Shown: in pieces, positions 11,636 through 23,939 of the stretch | Layout of the letters: each line of letters begins with the position of its first letter | Position numbering within the stretch: the first letter of the stretch is position 1 | Assembly: GCA_022695795.1 (NCBI GenBank) | Contig: MU404173.1 | Span: 1 to 64,000 of the forward strand | Direction: 5' to 3' | From: Biscogniauxia marginata | Lineage: Eukaryota; Ascomycota; Sordariomycetes; Xylariales; Xylariaceae | DNA length: 64,000 bases | Translations under genes and position numbers: made by a program | The notes under the pieces: model-generated | Told to the model about the DNA's origin: nothing | What the model saw: only the letters and a program-made list of their open reading frames with translations | Databases searched by the model: none

Positions 11636-14600
11636 TTAAAGGGGCCCTGAAGTCGATTTCTTGAGGCCGTCCACCTCCTTCATCAAGTTCGCAATACTGG
11701 CTAAAAAGTCTTGATCGCTGCTGGTCGACTGTGTGTCACCATCACCACTCCGAGCCCGTTTCCTATGGGCAGAGGCCTCCTTCCGATACGCGGACAAATC
11801 TTCATCCTCATCCTCGCCACGCTTCCGCTTCTGGGCCCCATCAATTATCGAGGGTGATCTGCTCTGCTGCAAGACGTCTATGGCTGATTGGAATGACATA
11901 TCGAGACTTCCTGGAGGTGATTGACTTCGACTCCCAGAGTCGACCGGTGGTAGGCCATAATCCCCTAGTCCAGGAAAACGTTTTCCCTCTTGCAACATAG
12001 GCAGTGCAAGTGATTCGTGAAGATACTCTCCGTTTGGCATCTGCACTAGCCCGTTGGCCTTTAAACGCCAATACGGATCGGTAACCTTTGACTGGGATTT
12101 CGAGACGCGGCTACTATTGAAACCGAGACTTGAGCGGTAACTGGAGCTGAAAGTCGAGTTACGTAAGCTACCAGTCGATCTAGACAGGGAGTCTCTGCCG
12201 GTGCCGTTTGATAGCGCCTTGAGCATGGCGGTTTTTGAGCCCTCTTTATAGGTCTTCGGTTCCGGAAACCTCTTTAATGGCAAGAGCCCACGTTTCCGTC
12301 GTCGTTGGTTTTCCGAGCGCAGTAGCATCTTTTCTGCCGGGAACATGCCCGATACAGATTCGTCCTTATCGTCCCGGGCAGCATGGCGAGCGGCGGCTCT
12401 CTCATCCCGGACGCCCCTTAACACGCCAGAAGCAAGTAATGCTTCTTCAACGCTATCCTCTCTCTCCTCTCGCCTTGACCGCGTTGATTCCCTCAATCTA
12501 GCGGTTTCTTCTATATTCCCTTGGGTTCTCTTTTGCATCAAATCCTTCGCCTCCTGGATAGCTCTCTCCTTTTCAAGTTTTGCTGCACGTTCGCGCTTTG
12601 CCACATTATCGGGCAACCTCCATTGTCGTGCTTTCTCTCTCTCCATCCGAATCCGCTTCACAATTCTTCGCTTGCGTGTGGTGTCGAGCCAGCGGTAGAA
12701 ATATGTAACCTTCAGACTATATTCCCGGAATTTGCGTGCTTCAGCCCAGGACCTTTCGTCTTCCTCCTTTCGTTGGCGTTCCTCTTCAAGTACCTGGAAG
12801 TTGTCCCAAGTATCTTGCAAAATATGTCCCATCATGAACTGTTCTAGCTGGTCCTCCATTAGGCCCTTGTCTGCACAAACAAACCAACGAGTGAAATCAC
12901 CCATAGGATCCGATTTCGTAATAGGTTTCGGGGTAGGGGGAGTCTGGTGAGAAAGTGATGATTCTGGAGTTGGACGTAACCTGTCCGACGAATCGCCCTT
13001 TGTAGTCGAGAGCGTCGACGATCCTTGGAAGAGAGGACTGAGGGTAGGCGGTGGGTAAATTTGTGGTTGAGATCTTTTAGACCCGTCACCTGAAAAAAGG
13101 AAACTAAGTCAGTAACAATTAACTGAAAAGATTTATTGCTGCTAGGGGCATTCGACACCAGTAGGCCACTAAGGCCTGTTGCATTGCAATGCATGAATAA
13201 TGAACCCAGGAATACGAAAGAAACAGATGGGCGTCGCTTTTATATAATGTAATGGAGGCTTGGAGAGGTGTCTTACCCGTCGGCAAAGTCTTTTCACTAC
13301 TAGAAACATCCCCATTGTGCGGTTTCTGGTATGCCGAAGAGGCAAATTGTTCATCGGTAGGCTTTGATTGACTCGCAGTGGCCGAAGGTGTTGACGAGCT
13401 AGGGAATTGGAACCCCGAGACTGTTGGCGTAGGTGTCGTCGAGAATACGGATTGTTGCGACCCGTCTTTGCCTAATGTATTTGATAAAGGCTTGGGTGCA
13501 AGTCCAGAGAATAGGGTGGCATTTGTATTGAGAGGGGCTGGTGCTGTATCATTTTTGGCGCTCTTGTCGCCTAAGAAACTAAACAACCCTGGTGCCGTGA
13601 TATTATTGTTTTGAACACTCGAAGGGTTCTCAACGTATGTATTATCACCGAAAGTGACTTTCTTCTTAGCACTCTGAGTAGGGGCGGGAAAAGGGGATTT
13701 TTCTAGCGGCTTCTGACCAGTCGTCTGATCTGTTATATCTGACCCTGACCCGCCTGAAAATACGCCAGACGGCTTCAGGCTAGTGCTGCTGTTTAAAGGA
13801 GGTTCGGTTGACGTGGAGGGCAATAAACTAGCGTTCTGAGATGGTGCTGGATTGCTAGGCTGAGAAAAGGTTGAAGGCGTGAGGTGTTGTTTGGTATCTG
13901 CCGTGTTGTTTCCAAGAGGAGTTGTTGTGACCGGAGGGCTAGACGGAGGGGTCCCGTCAACACCCTCTATATTAAACCTGGATGCCTGACCGTCGCTAGT
14001 CTCAAACGATGCATCACGGGTGTCGGTAACGAATAGGCTGTCTTCAGGGGTATTAACAGCAGAAGCTTCTTCACGAATCTCTTCATAGACGGTTTCGTGA
14101 ATAACATCTGGGAGAGAACGTCCAGAGCGTTTGCGTTCGACGATGTCTTGTGAGAATGAATGGGGTATTCGGGCATCGATGAATTGTTGGCGCGGATTAA
14201 CGAGGAGATACTGTTGGTCGCCTTCTCCGCTAAATTCGAAGCCATGTTTCTGAACAAAACCGATGGCTTCTTCCTCGGTGTCAAAACGCAGACGGTCCCT
14301 GAGAAAAGCTGGTGTGAGATCTTTCGGCCCATCCCTTGGTCTCGAATATGCCTTTCTTATGACTTGTAGCATCGACTTTCGGATGCTGTTGAAATGAATT
14401 TCGGCAAAGCAAGCCATGGTGTACGAGATTCTCGGCTGGGCCACGATGGAGAAGAACATTGATGCAACACTCAGCGCAAGTTCCGATGGAGCAAAGGGGA
14501 TTAGAGGGCCATGCAACCTCCAGGAGTTCTCCATAGCCTCTACCAAGCACATGGCAGTCCTGATTCCGTCGGACTTCCATAATCTAGTGCCCCAACCTTG

Positions 14601-16043
14601 AACAATCTCCTTCAGTTCAGGGTTGTGCGCATTGAAAACAACGTAGTAACCACGAAATTCAGCCTCATTCTGGCACTGTATGCCTTGTTGCGCACAGTCA
14701 TCGTAGAGTTCTTTTAAGGACATTAAAGTCTTTCCCAACTGCTCGATTTCTTGCTGCTCCGAGAAGTCGTCCGGGCCAAAGCCTTCCTGTGACAAAAGAT
14801 GAAGGGATGTTACGTGAAAGCGAGCGATTGTTTCGAGGCAGTATATTAAATCGTTCCTCTCGTCTGTCGTCATGGAGTACTTCTGTACGGAAAGATCGAT
14901 TCGGATTGCTCTTGTTCGGTCCCATAGAAAGCTATGCCTTGACGGTAACAAGTCGTCCGAAGGAATGAGATCATCGATCAGATAGTCCAAGGTTTTCCGC
15001 AAAGTAGCAAATGACCGTACGTCCATAGGCAAAGGGGCATCCTGGCCAGCTGCAGACCGAGCAAGACGCTTGACCATGAGCTGCGGCTTAGCCACGAGGT
15101 CACCAGCGTCGTCTGTCTCCTTTTCTAGAAGCTTGATATCGAGCTCGACGATGCGGGTAATCCTTTCCCATTCAGGACACATATCCTCCGAAATGCCCCG
15201 AAAGATGAGCGCTTTGTCTAGCGTGCGTTTCTCGTCTGGATCATCAATGAGGCCTGCGCGGATCAGGGATTTCCTGGCCTTTTCTCGATAGGCCTTATGT
15301 GACTCTCGTAACGACTCCACCGCTTGACGCTGCGCGTGACTTCCTGGATTAGCCGGCCACGGTGGAGGCTTGATACCGTCCCTTGCGAGTTGCTGATGGA
15401 TTTTGGCTGCCAAATCATGCGAACGTCCATTATGATTGGGCGATGGCTTCAAGCTACTCCAAGCGGTAGTAGGCTTGGTACCCCGGGATAGTTGAGGCCC
15501 CGAGCTAGATCGCTTAGAGGCAACCTTGCGATCTGGCGAGCTCCTCGAAAATTTCGATCTCCCCTGGAAGTTAGACTCGCTCCTCCTCTTGCCATTTGTT
15601 AGACCTTTGCTAGTATCGGTGCCCGACATCTGCGGCGACCCATTGTTCTGCTTCTTGGGCCATGCTGGTTGAACGAACTCGGCAACCTTCCTCTTGCTAT
15701 TTGGAGTAGAAGAGCTAGCCAAATTCGAGGATGGTGCTGAAAACGGCTTTGGTTTGAGAGCACTGGTATCAGGCGACGCTCGCTTGGGCCCATCTATTTT
15801 GTTATTGTTGCTAAAAGGGTTGAGGGGCTTTGCGGCATTCGATGGTTGACCAAAGGACGACGAAGCTGGTCGATTTTGACCGGAGTTGGTAGCGAGAAAA
15901 GGGTTCGGCTTGGCTCCAAAGGGGCCCGGGGGAGTTGCTTGCCCGTTCGGTTTAATATTAGAGAAAGGGTTGTTCGGCGGTTTAACGAACGGGTTGTTCG
16001 GCTGGGAGGGCGCTGGCTGGCCGAATGCTAGAGTGGTGGTCAA
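11636..16043 (-). CDS. SAC3: Sac3/GANP-family nuclear mRNA export factor
   Basis: Two exons, 16043-13277 and 13089-11636, join in phase 1 across a 187-bp intron (donor GTAAGA, acceptor TTTTCAG) to give 1406 residues. Residues 1-80 are rich in NPF and FGQP motifs, like FG-nucleoporin contact regions. The Sac3/GANP domain lies at about 285-620, opening with FRGISEDMCPEWERITRI and including a TPR/PCI-like helical stretch. A Ser/Thr/Pro-rich linker with dispersed FG-like motifs follows. Exon 2 adds a charged, probably coiled-coil region (about 960-1100) and a disordered tail. Sac3 is the scaffold of the TREX-2 complex at the nuclear pore, binding Thp1, Sem1, Sus1 and Cdc31 and coupling transcription to mRNA export. 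The basic, Arg/Glu-rich exon 2 segment is where a Cdc31/Sus1-binding helix would be expected, though I cannot pick it out with certainty. Confidence 0.92.
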
Positions 16044-17842
16044 TATATTAGCGCGAATTCGTAGGATGCATGGAGCAAGACGTGTGTATCAGCGCTTCGA
16101 TATTGCTCAAGGTGGTTTGGTTCTGGTGTTGAGATCCACCCGGTGGGAGGCGATGCGATAATTCGAGCCAAAGCCTTGGGTGTAGCCGATAACGCCTTTC
16201 TCTTCTAGCAGCATCACGACTGGCAAGCTCTGTAAAGCTAGTTTCCGTCGCTCATTCGCGTCGCATCATACGTGTTGCGGTTATAGAGGAAGGGTGTGTT
16301 TGGATGCTACCCGTCCCGCCCGAGCTGGAGAGGAATGGTATATATTCGTCGATTGAATGGATGTTCGGCATCGATGGTATCGTAGGAGCCCGCAACCAAG
16401 ATCATATTAAGGTAAGAGTTTCGGGAAAGAAAGCGATTCACTTACGGGTGGTGGACGTGTTGGTCGCCCCGCCGGTTCCCCAACCGCCGTGCCTCTCGGT
16501 ATTAAGCATGGCGCCCCGTCTGCTCGGCTGTCATCGACATAAGGGCGACCGGGTATGAAAAAGAAGAAATGTGTGAGGTTGGAAATGAAGGTAGCGTCGT
16601 GTTGTTTGTAGAAGATGGTCCTCGTCGTCGCGATGAAAATGTCAAACGGGTGGCTCGGTATCAAAGGAATATCCGCGTCGACGTGTACACGGTGGAATGT
16701 TGTGTAATGTTTTTCGCTCGCGAGTATGTGGGTGGGAGTGGGAGTTGATTAAGTGGTGGCTCAATGGCCATTGTGTAAATGTGAAGTATTGCAGCGATGC
16801 ACGATAACAGACAAAAGGACGTCGCAAGCGGCAGCTGGTCCATCTGCCGCGCCCGACCGTCCAAAAATCGCCGAAGATGGTTAGGTAGACTAGCTACCTT
16901 AGGTACCTGTGTACCTCTGTTTTCGCTGTCGATGTGGCTGCGGTAGTGGAGGTAGGTAGTGGCTGAGCGGCACCTTAGGGTATCTGTTACTAGATGCATA
17001 CCTAGCTATAGGTACATACATGTATCAAGTTATTTCCCCTTGCAGAGCTGCAACCAAAGCTGGGGAAATCAGTGCCAGCGGGAAAACGATTTACGGTCGT
17101 TACCACCCTGTAAACTGATTTCCTTCAGGTGCTATTCTGTGCCATCTGTAGTGAAAACTGCATGAAGCTACCCGAATCTAGGTACCCAACAAATTGCCCG
17201 ACGTATGTAGGTACCTAGAGAATGAGGTCATGGCACGTCTCGAGACTCCTGTAATTTATCATTTCTAATTTACAGGTAGTCGACCGGCATCCATGTCAAA
17301 CACTTACCCGTCACAGCTGGTGGAACAGAACACACCCTTCACAAGTTGCATGATCATTTGGAATTTGTTTGAATTTGGTTTTTTCCTTTTCTGAATTGGT
17401 CCCCATCCACACACACACACACACACGCAGCGATCCTGATCATCGTCGAGTCCCAAGTCCCAACTACTTCCGTCGCCCGATAGCTTGTCAAACTTTCTTG
17501 CTGGATAACAAGTCGCAAACCCTATCTTATCTCGCCAGCTCTGGAATACATCATCGTATATACACACATCCTATTATTTTGCAGCTTCATATCATCCAAG
17601 TTCCCTTGTAGAGCGGATCCAATTCTTCCGAATGGGCCCCCCCATCTTGACTGTCTGCAGCCTGCATGATTCGCTGACGATTATACAACGCGACTTATCG
17701 TAAGGCCGGAACTCCGACCTTTTCAGCCCTGCGTACTGGGGTTTCCACCCACCCAACCGACGTCTTCTTCTCTGTCGAGTCTCCGTCGCCCTATCGGACC
17801 CCTTCTATATCAAGTCCAATTCCACCGCAGTGCCTGTTTGTG
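16044..17842. other. Shared upstream region of SAC3 and the 17843 gene
   Basis: A 1.8-kb divergent intergenic region. It holds a CA microsatellite at about 17408-17427 and several copies of a CTACCTAGGTAC-like motif (16882-16916, 16998-17012, 17187-17218). The last 200 bp before 17843 are pyrimidine-rich, as is usual for a filamentous-fungal leader. No convincing coding exon was seen. Confidence 0.6.
17408..17427. repeat. CA dinucleotide microsatellite
   Basis: About nine to ten CA units interrupt the divergent promoter region between SAC3 and the hypothetical gene at 17843. A shadow ORF here owes its Cys-Val run to this repeat. Confidence 0.9.
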
Positions 17843-19171
17843 ATGGCCTTCCTAGAAGATCCTCGTCTCCGGCAGCGGTGGAACCAAATCTCACAGACCA
17901 CCGAAACCGTCACCGAAAATGCTGCCGCAGGTATCTGGACCTTCGGGCATACCTACATCAACCCTTGTGTTGCTTCGATCACCTCATCGTTAGATAGTTG
18001 TGTCGCGGTTTGCTTTGGGGACAGAGAAGAACGCGCGCGACGAGCAAGAGAACGCCAACGAGCACGAGGCCGCGCCGAATATAGCTTCGACTTTTACGAT
18101 GACTGGGACGAAGAATTGGGCCATGATGGGGGTCTTCTGGGAGGTTGGCGCAGCGAGGATTGGGACCGCGTACTAGCAGGTACGGGGTCCGGGAAGGGAA
18201 AGGGGAAGGGGAAGGGAGTGTCTGGTGAGGTGCTCGACCAGCCCAGAGGCAGGAATCGCGGCATGAGCTATGGAACACGGGGCGGACGGAGGAAGCCTAG
18301 CGAACAAGATGATCCCACAATCATCCCGAGTACCGCGCCCCTGGGTTTCTTAGCTCGTCTACCCTTCAGATTCGGAGGGACCCTAAGATACAAACCTAGC
18401 GCGGAAAACCTACAGGAACATCCCGGAGCGACGAGACACGAATTAGAAGGCGAACGCCAGCCTCTGTTAGGTACCGACAACGATGACGATTCGCACCCCG
18501 AAGAGATATCGGCGCAGAATAGGAAGCGTAGCGGAACGACGGGTAGCGGGGGTACCAGTGATTCCTTCAGATCGAGAGGTGATCTCTTTCCAAGTGACGG
18601 GGAAGGCGATGAAGATGCAATACCATTAGATGACGAGTTCACTATTGCGCTAGATCACATGGATGATCGCTCGAGTAGCAGGACAAAGAGTAGTAAAGGG
18701 AAGCGAATCGCTGGCTACAAGACGCCGCGGAGCGTCTCAAGGACGACGACAGATTCGAGGAGACCATCCTTACGATTAAGTTATCATTCAACGTCGAACC
18801 CCCAAAGCCCTGCCTTACTTTCTGCCCGGTCATTAGAAGATTTGCAAGCGGAAGACGCGCGGTTAGGGCAAGAAGAGGATGAGATTATAGAGAAGAAGAG
18901 GCAGGCCGCCGCAGAATTAGCTTTGCGGCGAGGACTTAGTCGAGAGAATCTTGCGATCGAGTCCGTACCGGAGGCAAAGTCGGAGATAGTAGAGGTGGAC
19001 GTAGTCCCGGTCCCGGAACATGCCATCTTAGATGAAGTTACCGACGATGAGGAAACCGAGGATGAAATAGGGTCAACACAAAATGAGCCCCGCCCGTCGT
19101 CAGCTACATCAACATCCAAGGATCCACCAGACGATCATTTCGTGCCTGCGCGTTTACCATATTTTCGGTGA
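17843..19171 (+). CDS. Conserved-type fungal hypothetical protein, charged and mostly disordered
   Basis: A single-exon ORF; an ATG pair sits at 17840/17843 and MAFLEDPRLRQRW is taken as the start, giving 442 residues. The first 65 residues look folded and amphipathic, with a short stretch (INPCVASITSSLDSCVAVCF) bearing three Cys that could be lipid-modified or membrane-associated. An Arg-rich run follows, then a GKGKGKGKG run, an RSE/Asp/Glu-rich acidic middle and a Ser-rich C terminus ending LPYFR. Acidic blocks (DDEETEDE) and basic blocks alternate. No catalytic domain is seen and I do not recognise the function. The long uninterrupted frame and normal codon use make it a confident gene. 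It is divergent from SAC3 but with 1.8 kb between them, so co-regulation is not implied. Confidence 0.75.
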   Translation: MAFLEDPRLRQRWNQISQTTETVTENAAAGIWTFGHTYINPCVASITSSLDSCVAVCFGDREERARRARERQRARGRAEYSFDFYDDWDEELGHDGGLLGGWRSEDWDRVLAGTGSGKGKGKGKGVSGEVLDQPRGRNRGMSYGTRGGRRKPSEQDDPTIIPSTAPLGFLARLPFRFGGTLRYKPSAENLQEHPGATRHELEGERQPLLGTDNDDDSHPEEISAQNRKRSGTTGSGGTSDSFRSRGDLFPSDGEGDEDAIPLDDEFTIALDHMDDRSSSRTKSSKGKRIAGYKTPRSVSRTTTDSRRPSLRLSYHSTSNPQSPALLSARSLEDLQAEDARLGQEEDEIIEKKRQAAAELALRRGLSRENLAIESVPEAKSEIVEVDVVPVPEHAILDEVTDDEETEDEIGSTQNEPRPSSATSTSKDPPDDHFVPARLPYFR

Positions 19172-20407
19172 CACTATACAGATATAACACATTTCAACAA
19201 GGTGTTCTCTTGAAGCACCATTCTCTCACATCAGCTCGGCAAATTAATTTACGTTTTTCCATGGCGTTTGGTTGCGATTGGATGCGAGACGCAGCGGATA
19301 AAAATTAACGATGGCAACAAGCCGCGACTACATCACCAACCAATTACTTTATAACGTGTATACGGCAAGTTTATGATCAAATCCTGTTTTCTGAAGTCAT
19401 CGTACAAAGGGGTTATTAACAAGGTGTGCTTCCTGGGTATTACATTGGAGCGGAGTTCACTTGCTATTGTTTAAGCAAGGTTGGGGATTGACATGGAACG
19501 CTATAGCATTAGAACGGCGACCTTTGGTCGTGAGGTTATCTAGGAGCGGACGTATATACCCAGATTTGTATCATACCTCTGTATATGTATGCTCAAGACA
19601 ATACTATGACATGTAATTTTTACTGAGATCTAGGTACATACCTATGGCTTGGAGAAAGGAGGTTGTGGTTGATATCTCGTAGCATGTCAGTCCTTGTATA
19701 TATCTGCTTATACATCCCTAATTCAGTATAAGTGGTTCAGCCTCAGACTAATCTAGTAGGTATGCTTTAGAGACCCCACCACAGCCTCTATGACATAGCT
19801 ACTATATGTGGACATTGTATATGGTATGTGTGAGCTGTACATCCTCCAGGGCTCGAAGCCCAAAAGTTGCCTCGGCATCTCCTCTCCGTAAACTAAGTAC
19901 TCCAGAAACCCCACCTTTATGGTGGCCAAGCTCCCCGGATTGGGGGATCAGGGGGCTTACACTGATAACGCCGTACATACAGACTTCAAATTGGTAGGTA
20001 TCGTGGAACTCACTGACTACTATGTTCTATCTTTGAATCAACTTTTTGGGTGTACCAATTTGGGACAGCACACTTATTCAAATCAGAGACCATCGAAGTC
20101 TGTATACATTATTTAGCTACACTTAGCAACCCTGCTCTAGCCCCCCATCGACGGCACACACAAGTCTCATAGGAAACTAAAAGGCTGATTTTAAATATTG
20201 GTCTAAAGAAGTTCCTCTCTACCGCCCGTGAAGGCGGTGTATAATCTAAGTTGAGACCTCCATTCACACATTGATTTACCTCCCACCCCCCATCGGGTAT
20301 CTCTCAACACCGCGCCCGTCCACGCCAACATTGAAGCGTGCACATACCATCATCAAGCCCCGACCTCCGACCCCGACCCCGACGTACCGGTGAAACCCCT
20401 AAGTATC
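19172..20407. other. Intergenic between hypothetical gene and nitronate monooxygenase
   Basis: Ordinary composition with only short ORFs. One copy of a CTAGGTACATACCTA-like motif lies near 19631. The final 150 bp before 20408 are C-rich and form the likely leader of the nitronate monooxygenase gene. Confidence 0.6.
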
Positions 20408-21638
20408 ATGGCACCGTCGGGACCGATAACCACGCCCCTGACGCAGCTCCTGGGGATATCGCACCCGATCATCCTAGCGGGCATGGCGCGGGTATCGGGC
20501 GGGGCCCTCGCGGCCGCGGTCTCCAACGCGGGCGGCCTGGGCGTGATCGGCGGGTTCATGTACACGTCGGACCAGCTGCGCTCGATCATCGCGGAGATGA
20601 AGGCGGCGCTGCGGTCGCCGGACCTGCCGTTCGGCGTGGACCTGGCGCTGCCGCAGCTGGGCGGCAGCGCGCGCCGGACCAACCACGACTACACGGGCGG
20701 CAAGCTCGACGAGCTCATCGACATCACCATCGAGTCCGGGGCGCGGCTGTTCGTCAGCGCCGTCGGCGTGCCGCCCAAGCACGTGATCGACCGGCTGCAC
20801 GCCGCCGGCATCCTGGTCATGAACATGGTCGGGCACCCGAGGCACGCGGCCAAGGCGCTCGACCTCGGCGTCGACATGGTGTGCGCGCAGGGCGGCGAGG
20901 GCGGCGGCCACACGGGCGACATCGCGAGCTCGGTGCTGATCCCCGCCGTCGCGGACGTGGCGCGCCGGTACCGGCCCGCGATGCTGGGGGGGCGGGCGGC
21001 GCTCGTCGTGGCCGCGGGCGGCATCTCGAACGGGCGCGGGCTCGCCGCGAGCCTCATGCAGGGCGCCGCGGGCGTGTGGGTCGGCACGCGCTTCGTGGCC
21101 TGCGAGGAGGCCAGCTGCAGCGACGAGCACAAGCGCAGCGTCGTCGCGTGCGGGCTCCAGGACACGGAGCGCACGCTCGTGCTCTCGGGCCGCCCGCTGC
21201 GCATGCGCACCAACGAGTACATCGCGAGGTGGCACGCGCGGCCGGAGCGCATCCGGGAGCTGTGCGACAAGGGCGTCGTGCCCATCGAGTGGGACTTTGA
21301 GCAGGGCAACGACGTCGACCCTCCGCAGTACGTATTTCAACAGTTCATTTTTATTTTCCCCTCTTCGTCTTGTCCTCGGGATCTAGAATTTCCCTGTCAA
21401 GCCAATTTGAGAGAATTTCGCTCCCCGAGACATGCTTTCAAATCTCGTTTTCTTGCCTAGAAGGGGTAATTTCTAACTCACATTTATAACCAGCCTCATG
21501 GGTCAGGTCGCCGGCGCCATCACCGAGGTCCAGCCCGCTGCGCGTATCGTATCCGATATGGTCGACGAGGCCGTCGCGATGCTGAAGCTGGGCGGCTCGT
21601 ATCTGAGTGACGGCGACGCTAAGAGCAGCAAGTTGTAA
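20408..21638 (+). CDS. Nitronate monooxygenase (2-nitropropane dioxygenase family)
   Basis: Two exons, 20408-21327 and 21494-21638, joined across a 166-bp intron (donor GTACGT, acceptor AACCAG), encode 354 residues. The in-frame GTG at 20390 is not used. The protein is an FMN-dependent TIM barrel of the NMO/NPD family. Visible marks are GGLGVIGG at 42-49, the phosphate-binding and catalytic-His stretch AQGGEGGGHTG at 160-170 (H168 the likely base), VAAGGISNGRG at 201-211 and VGTRF at 225-229. The intron junction creates the C-terminal HLMGQVAGAI motif, supporting the splice. The enzyme oxidises alkyl nitronates such as propionate-3-nitronate to aldehyde and nitrite, so a detoxification role is likely. 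The exons are far more GC-rich than all neighbours, with nearly every third base G or C. That could mean transfer or strong codon selection. Confidence 0.9.
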
Positions 21639-23939
21639 AAACTGGTAGAATTACAATAGCGCGATAGCTGACATGCGTTGAGCGGGTTCCTCGGTGGAGA
21701 TGAACGAGAAACAAGACAGAAAACGGGAACTGCAAGCCACAATGTTGTTCTTGCATACATATATGCGCTGTCCGCAAATGTTTGGCGCAGGGTCTTCGGG
21801 ACGAGACATTGATGCGAGGATAATTCCACTACAGATGATCATCGCGAACTATGCTAAACTATAATTTGCTCTATTTTCCGCTCTACTTAGCCACAGCCCA
21901 ATATAATAATATTATCGTCATATAGGTAGCATAACACGTAAGGCCGTTCGTAACACGCACACACACACACAAATACGTTTTCCCGTCACGATGTGTGCTA
22001 GGTACGTAGACAATGTAGCTTGTTGAGTTTGTTGTTGAGTTTGATGTGACCGTCAGCGACCTTGGTCTAATGATAGGAATTACGTACCACCAACTCAAAC
22101 CCTATCCATACATTCATACGCAAGCACCTTGAAATACGAAGAGGATGCGAAAAGTAATGACTCCTAAGAGATGCCAAAATAGTCGACACGAAAGCAGAAG
22201 TAGACAAGAAAAAGGAGGCGCAATGGATACGCACACCAAACGAGAAATCATCATCACCGCCAAGACAGAGTAAAAGTCTAAAAGCACAAACCAACGAGAT
22301 ATTGAACCCCGGGTTTTTTTCTTTTTCTTTTTCTTGGAAGGTGGGGAGGTGGGGAAGGGTTTCTTTATCTGGTTTGATTTCCCTTCACTAGATTTCTGTG
22401 TCTTCTAACCTCCGACACGACATCTACGTCCGTTGTCTACGTCTACGTCTTGCATGAGTTGAACATACACGTACATCAATATTTCATTAACGACCTCCGT
22501 ATCTCACAACAAATAATATCTAACCGTCGCCATCATCGTTACCTTGCATCAAGTACAGGAGAGGAGGAAAGAGGGAATATAGGTCGGTATGTGGTATAAG
22601 AGAGAGAGATGACAGGAAGGAAAAAAGCCTTCTCGTTTCAGAGTTTCGGGGGTTCAATTAGTCCTGGGCTCGGTGGCGTTGTCGCATACGGCCGCATGCA
22701 CGGCCTGTGTAAGGTGTTATGTGTATGCATGTAGTACCAATATAATACATATGTATCTTATCGGATGCATGTTTCCTGACGAGAAGAAAACCCCCGAAAG
22801 AAAAAGATAGAAAGATATGTAACCTACGTTACATTACCCATGTGTGTTACGATTAAGTTGAACGATAACAACAACAACGAGGAAAATAAGCATGTTGACG
22901 AGTTATAATGATGTGAAGTAAGCAGAAAAGGTAGATGTGCAAAGGTAGCGAGTCTTCTGAGAGGGCGGTCTGGGAAGAGAGAGAGGGAGAGAGAGAGCAA
23001 GATCAAGAGGGAAATATGCGAACAATTGGGGCTTCTTAGTCGGTGTGGGATATTACGTGTGTTGGTGGCGTTAGAAATATAGAGACCATGCATACGTCAA
23101 ATAGAAAGCAAAGAAAAAGGAAACATGGGTGGCATCTAAACTTTGAAAATTGAGATAGGCTCCTTTTCTCTCTCTCTCATAGGTAGTTCCTCTGTACCCA
23201 CCCCAGTACGTTAGGGTTTGGTGTTACAATGGATATAGTTGGTGTAAGGCAGGTATAACGAACGTATGTAGGTAGGGTACACATCTAGGTTTGCAAGGAT
23301 AGGGGGTAGCGGCATCTCGGCTTCGTGGGGTGCCTACCTACGTCTACGTAAGGGTCAGGCGTAACGACACATCTAGTCGAGCCCGACGTCAGAGGGCGAG
23401 TCAAGAAAGCGAGGCCGTTGGGAAATTGAGTTTGGATTCTATGACAGAGGTAGGGTAAGTAGTGTCGGTTAGTTGGTTGGTGATGGCAGTTGAGATAGGG
23501 GGGGTTCTTATCACCAATGACACTGCTCTCCCCTTCAATTTCCCCTTCAATTGCTTCACGATGGAGTAAGACGAGTGTCAAATTTTTATTTTATTTACTT
23601 CCTTAGGAGGGAATGAATAGTTTTGCAGTTGAATCGTAATTTGGTATCTAGTTAAACAAAACTCGCATTCCTTCTCTCTTCTCTTCCCTTTTTAGCGTCA
23701 GCTTGTATGCATGTTGGTAATATATATGCGCCCTTAGTAGAAAGCAATGTAGAAACGTAAAAACTGAAACGTAAAACTGAAAAAGAAAAATAGATATATA
23801 AAAAAGAAGAAGAAGAAAAAGAAGAAATCTAGTCAGCTCAGGCCAGACAGATTAGCTACCACCTCATCTCAAGACATTGACTTAGTGGCTAACCAGCATG
23901 TCGGTTACCACGGCAAATAGGTGGCCGTCACTAACACAC
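21639..23939. other. 2.3-kb convergent gap rich in low-complexity tracts
   Basis: Lies between two genes pointing towards each other. It holds a pyrimidine tract (22313-22335), GA-rich runs (about 22600-22612 and 22976-23000), a TC run (23166-23180) and AAG repeats (23802-23827), plus short CTACGT direct repeats near 22434-22450. No ORF with credible composition on either strand. A non-coding transcript is possible but not shown. Confidence 0.5.

Noticed and set aside
20338..21300. 320-codon plus-strand ORF rich in Arg, Gly, Ala and His overlapping the nitronate monooxygenase
   Set aside because: Shadow frame of a very GC-rich gene; composition is nonsense-like and it lacks any domain, while the NMO frame has all family motifs.
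20474..21340. 288-codon and 206-codon minus-strand ORFs over the same gene
   Set aside because: Antisense shadows produced by high GC; no recognisable motifs.
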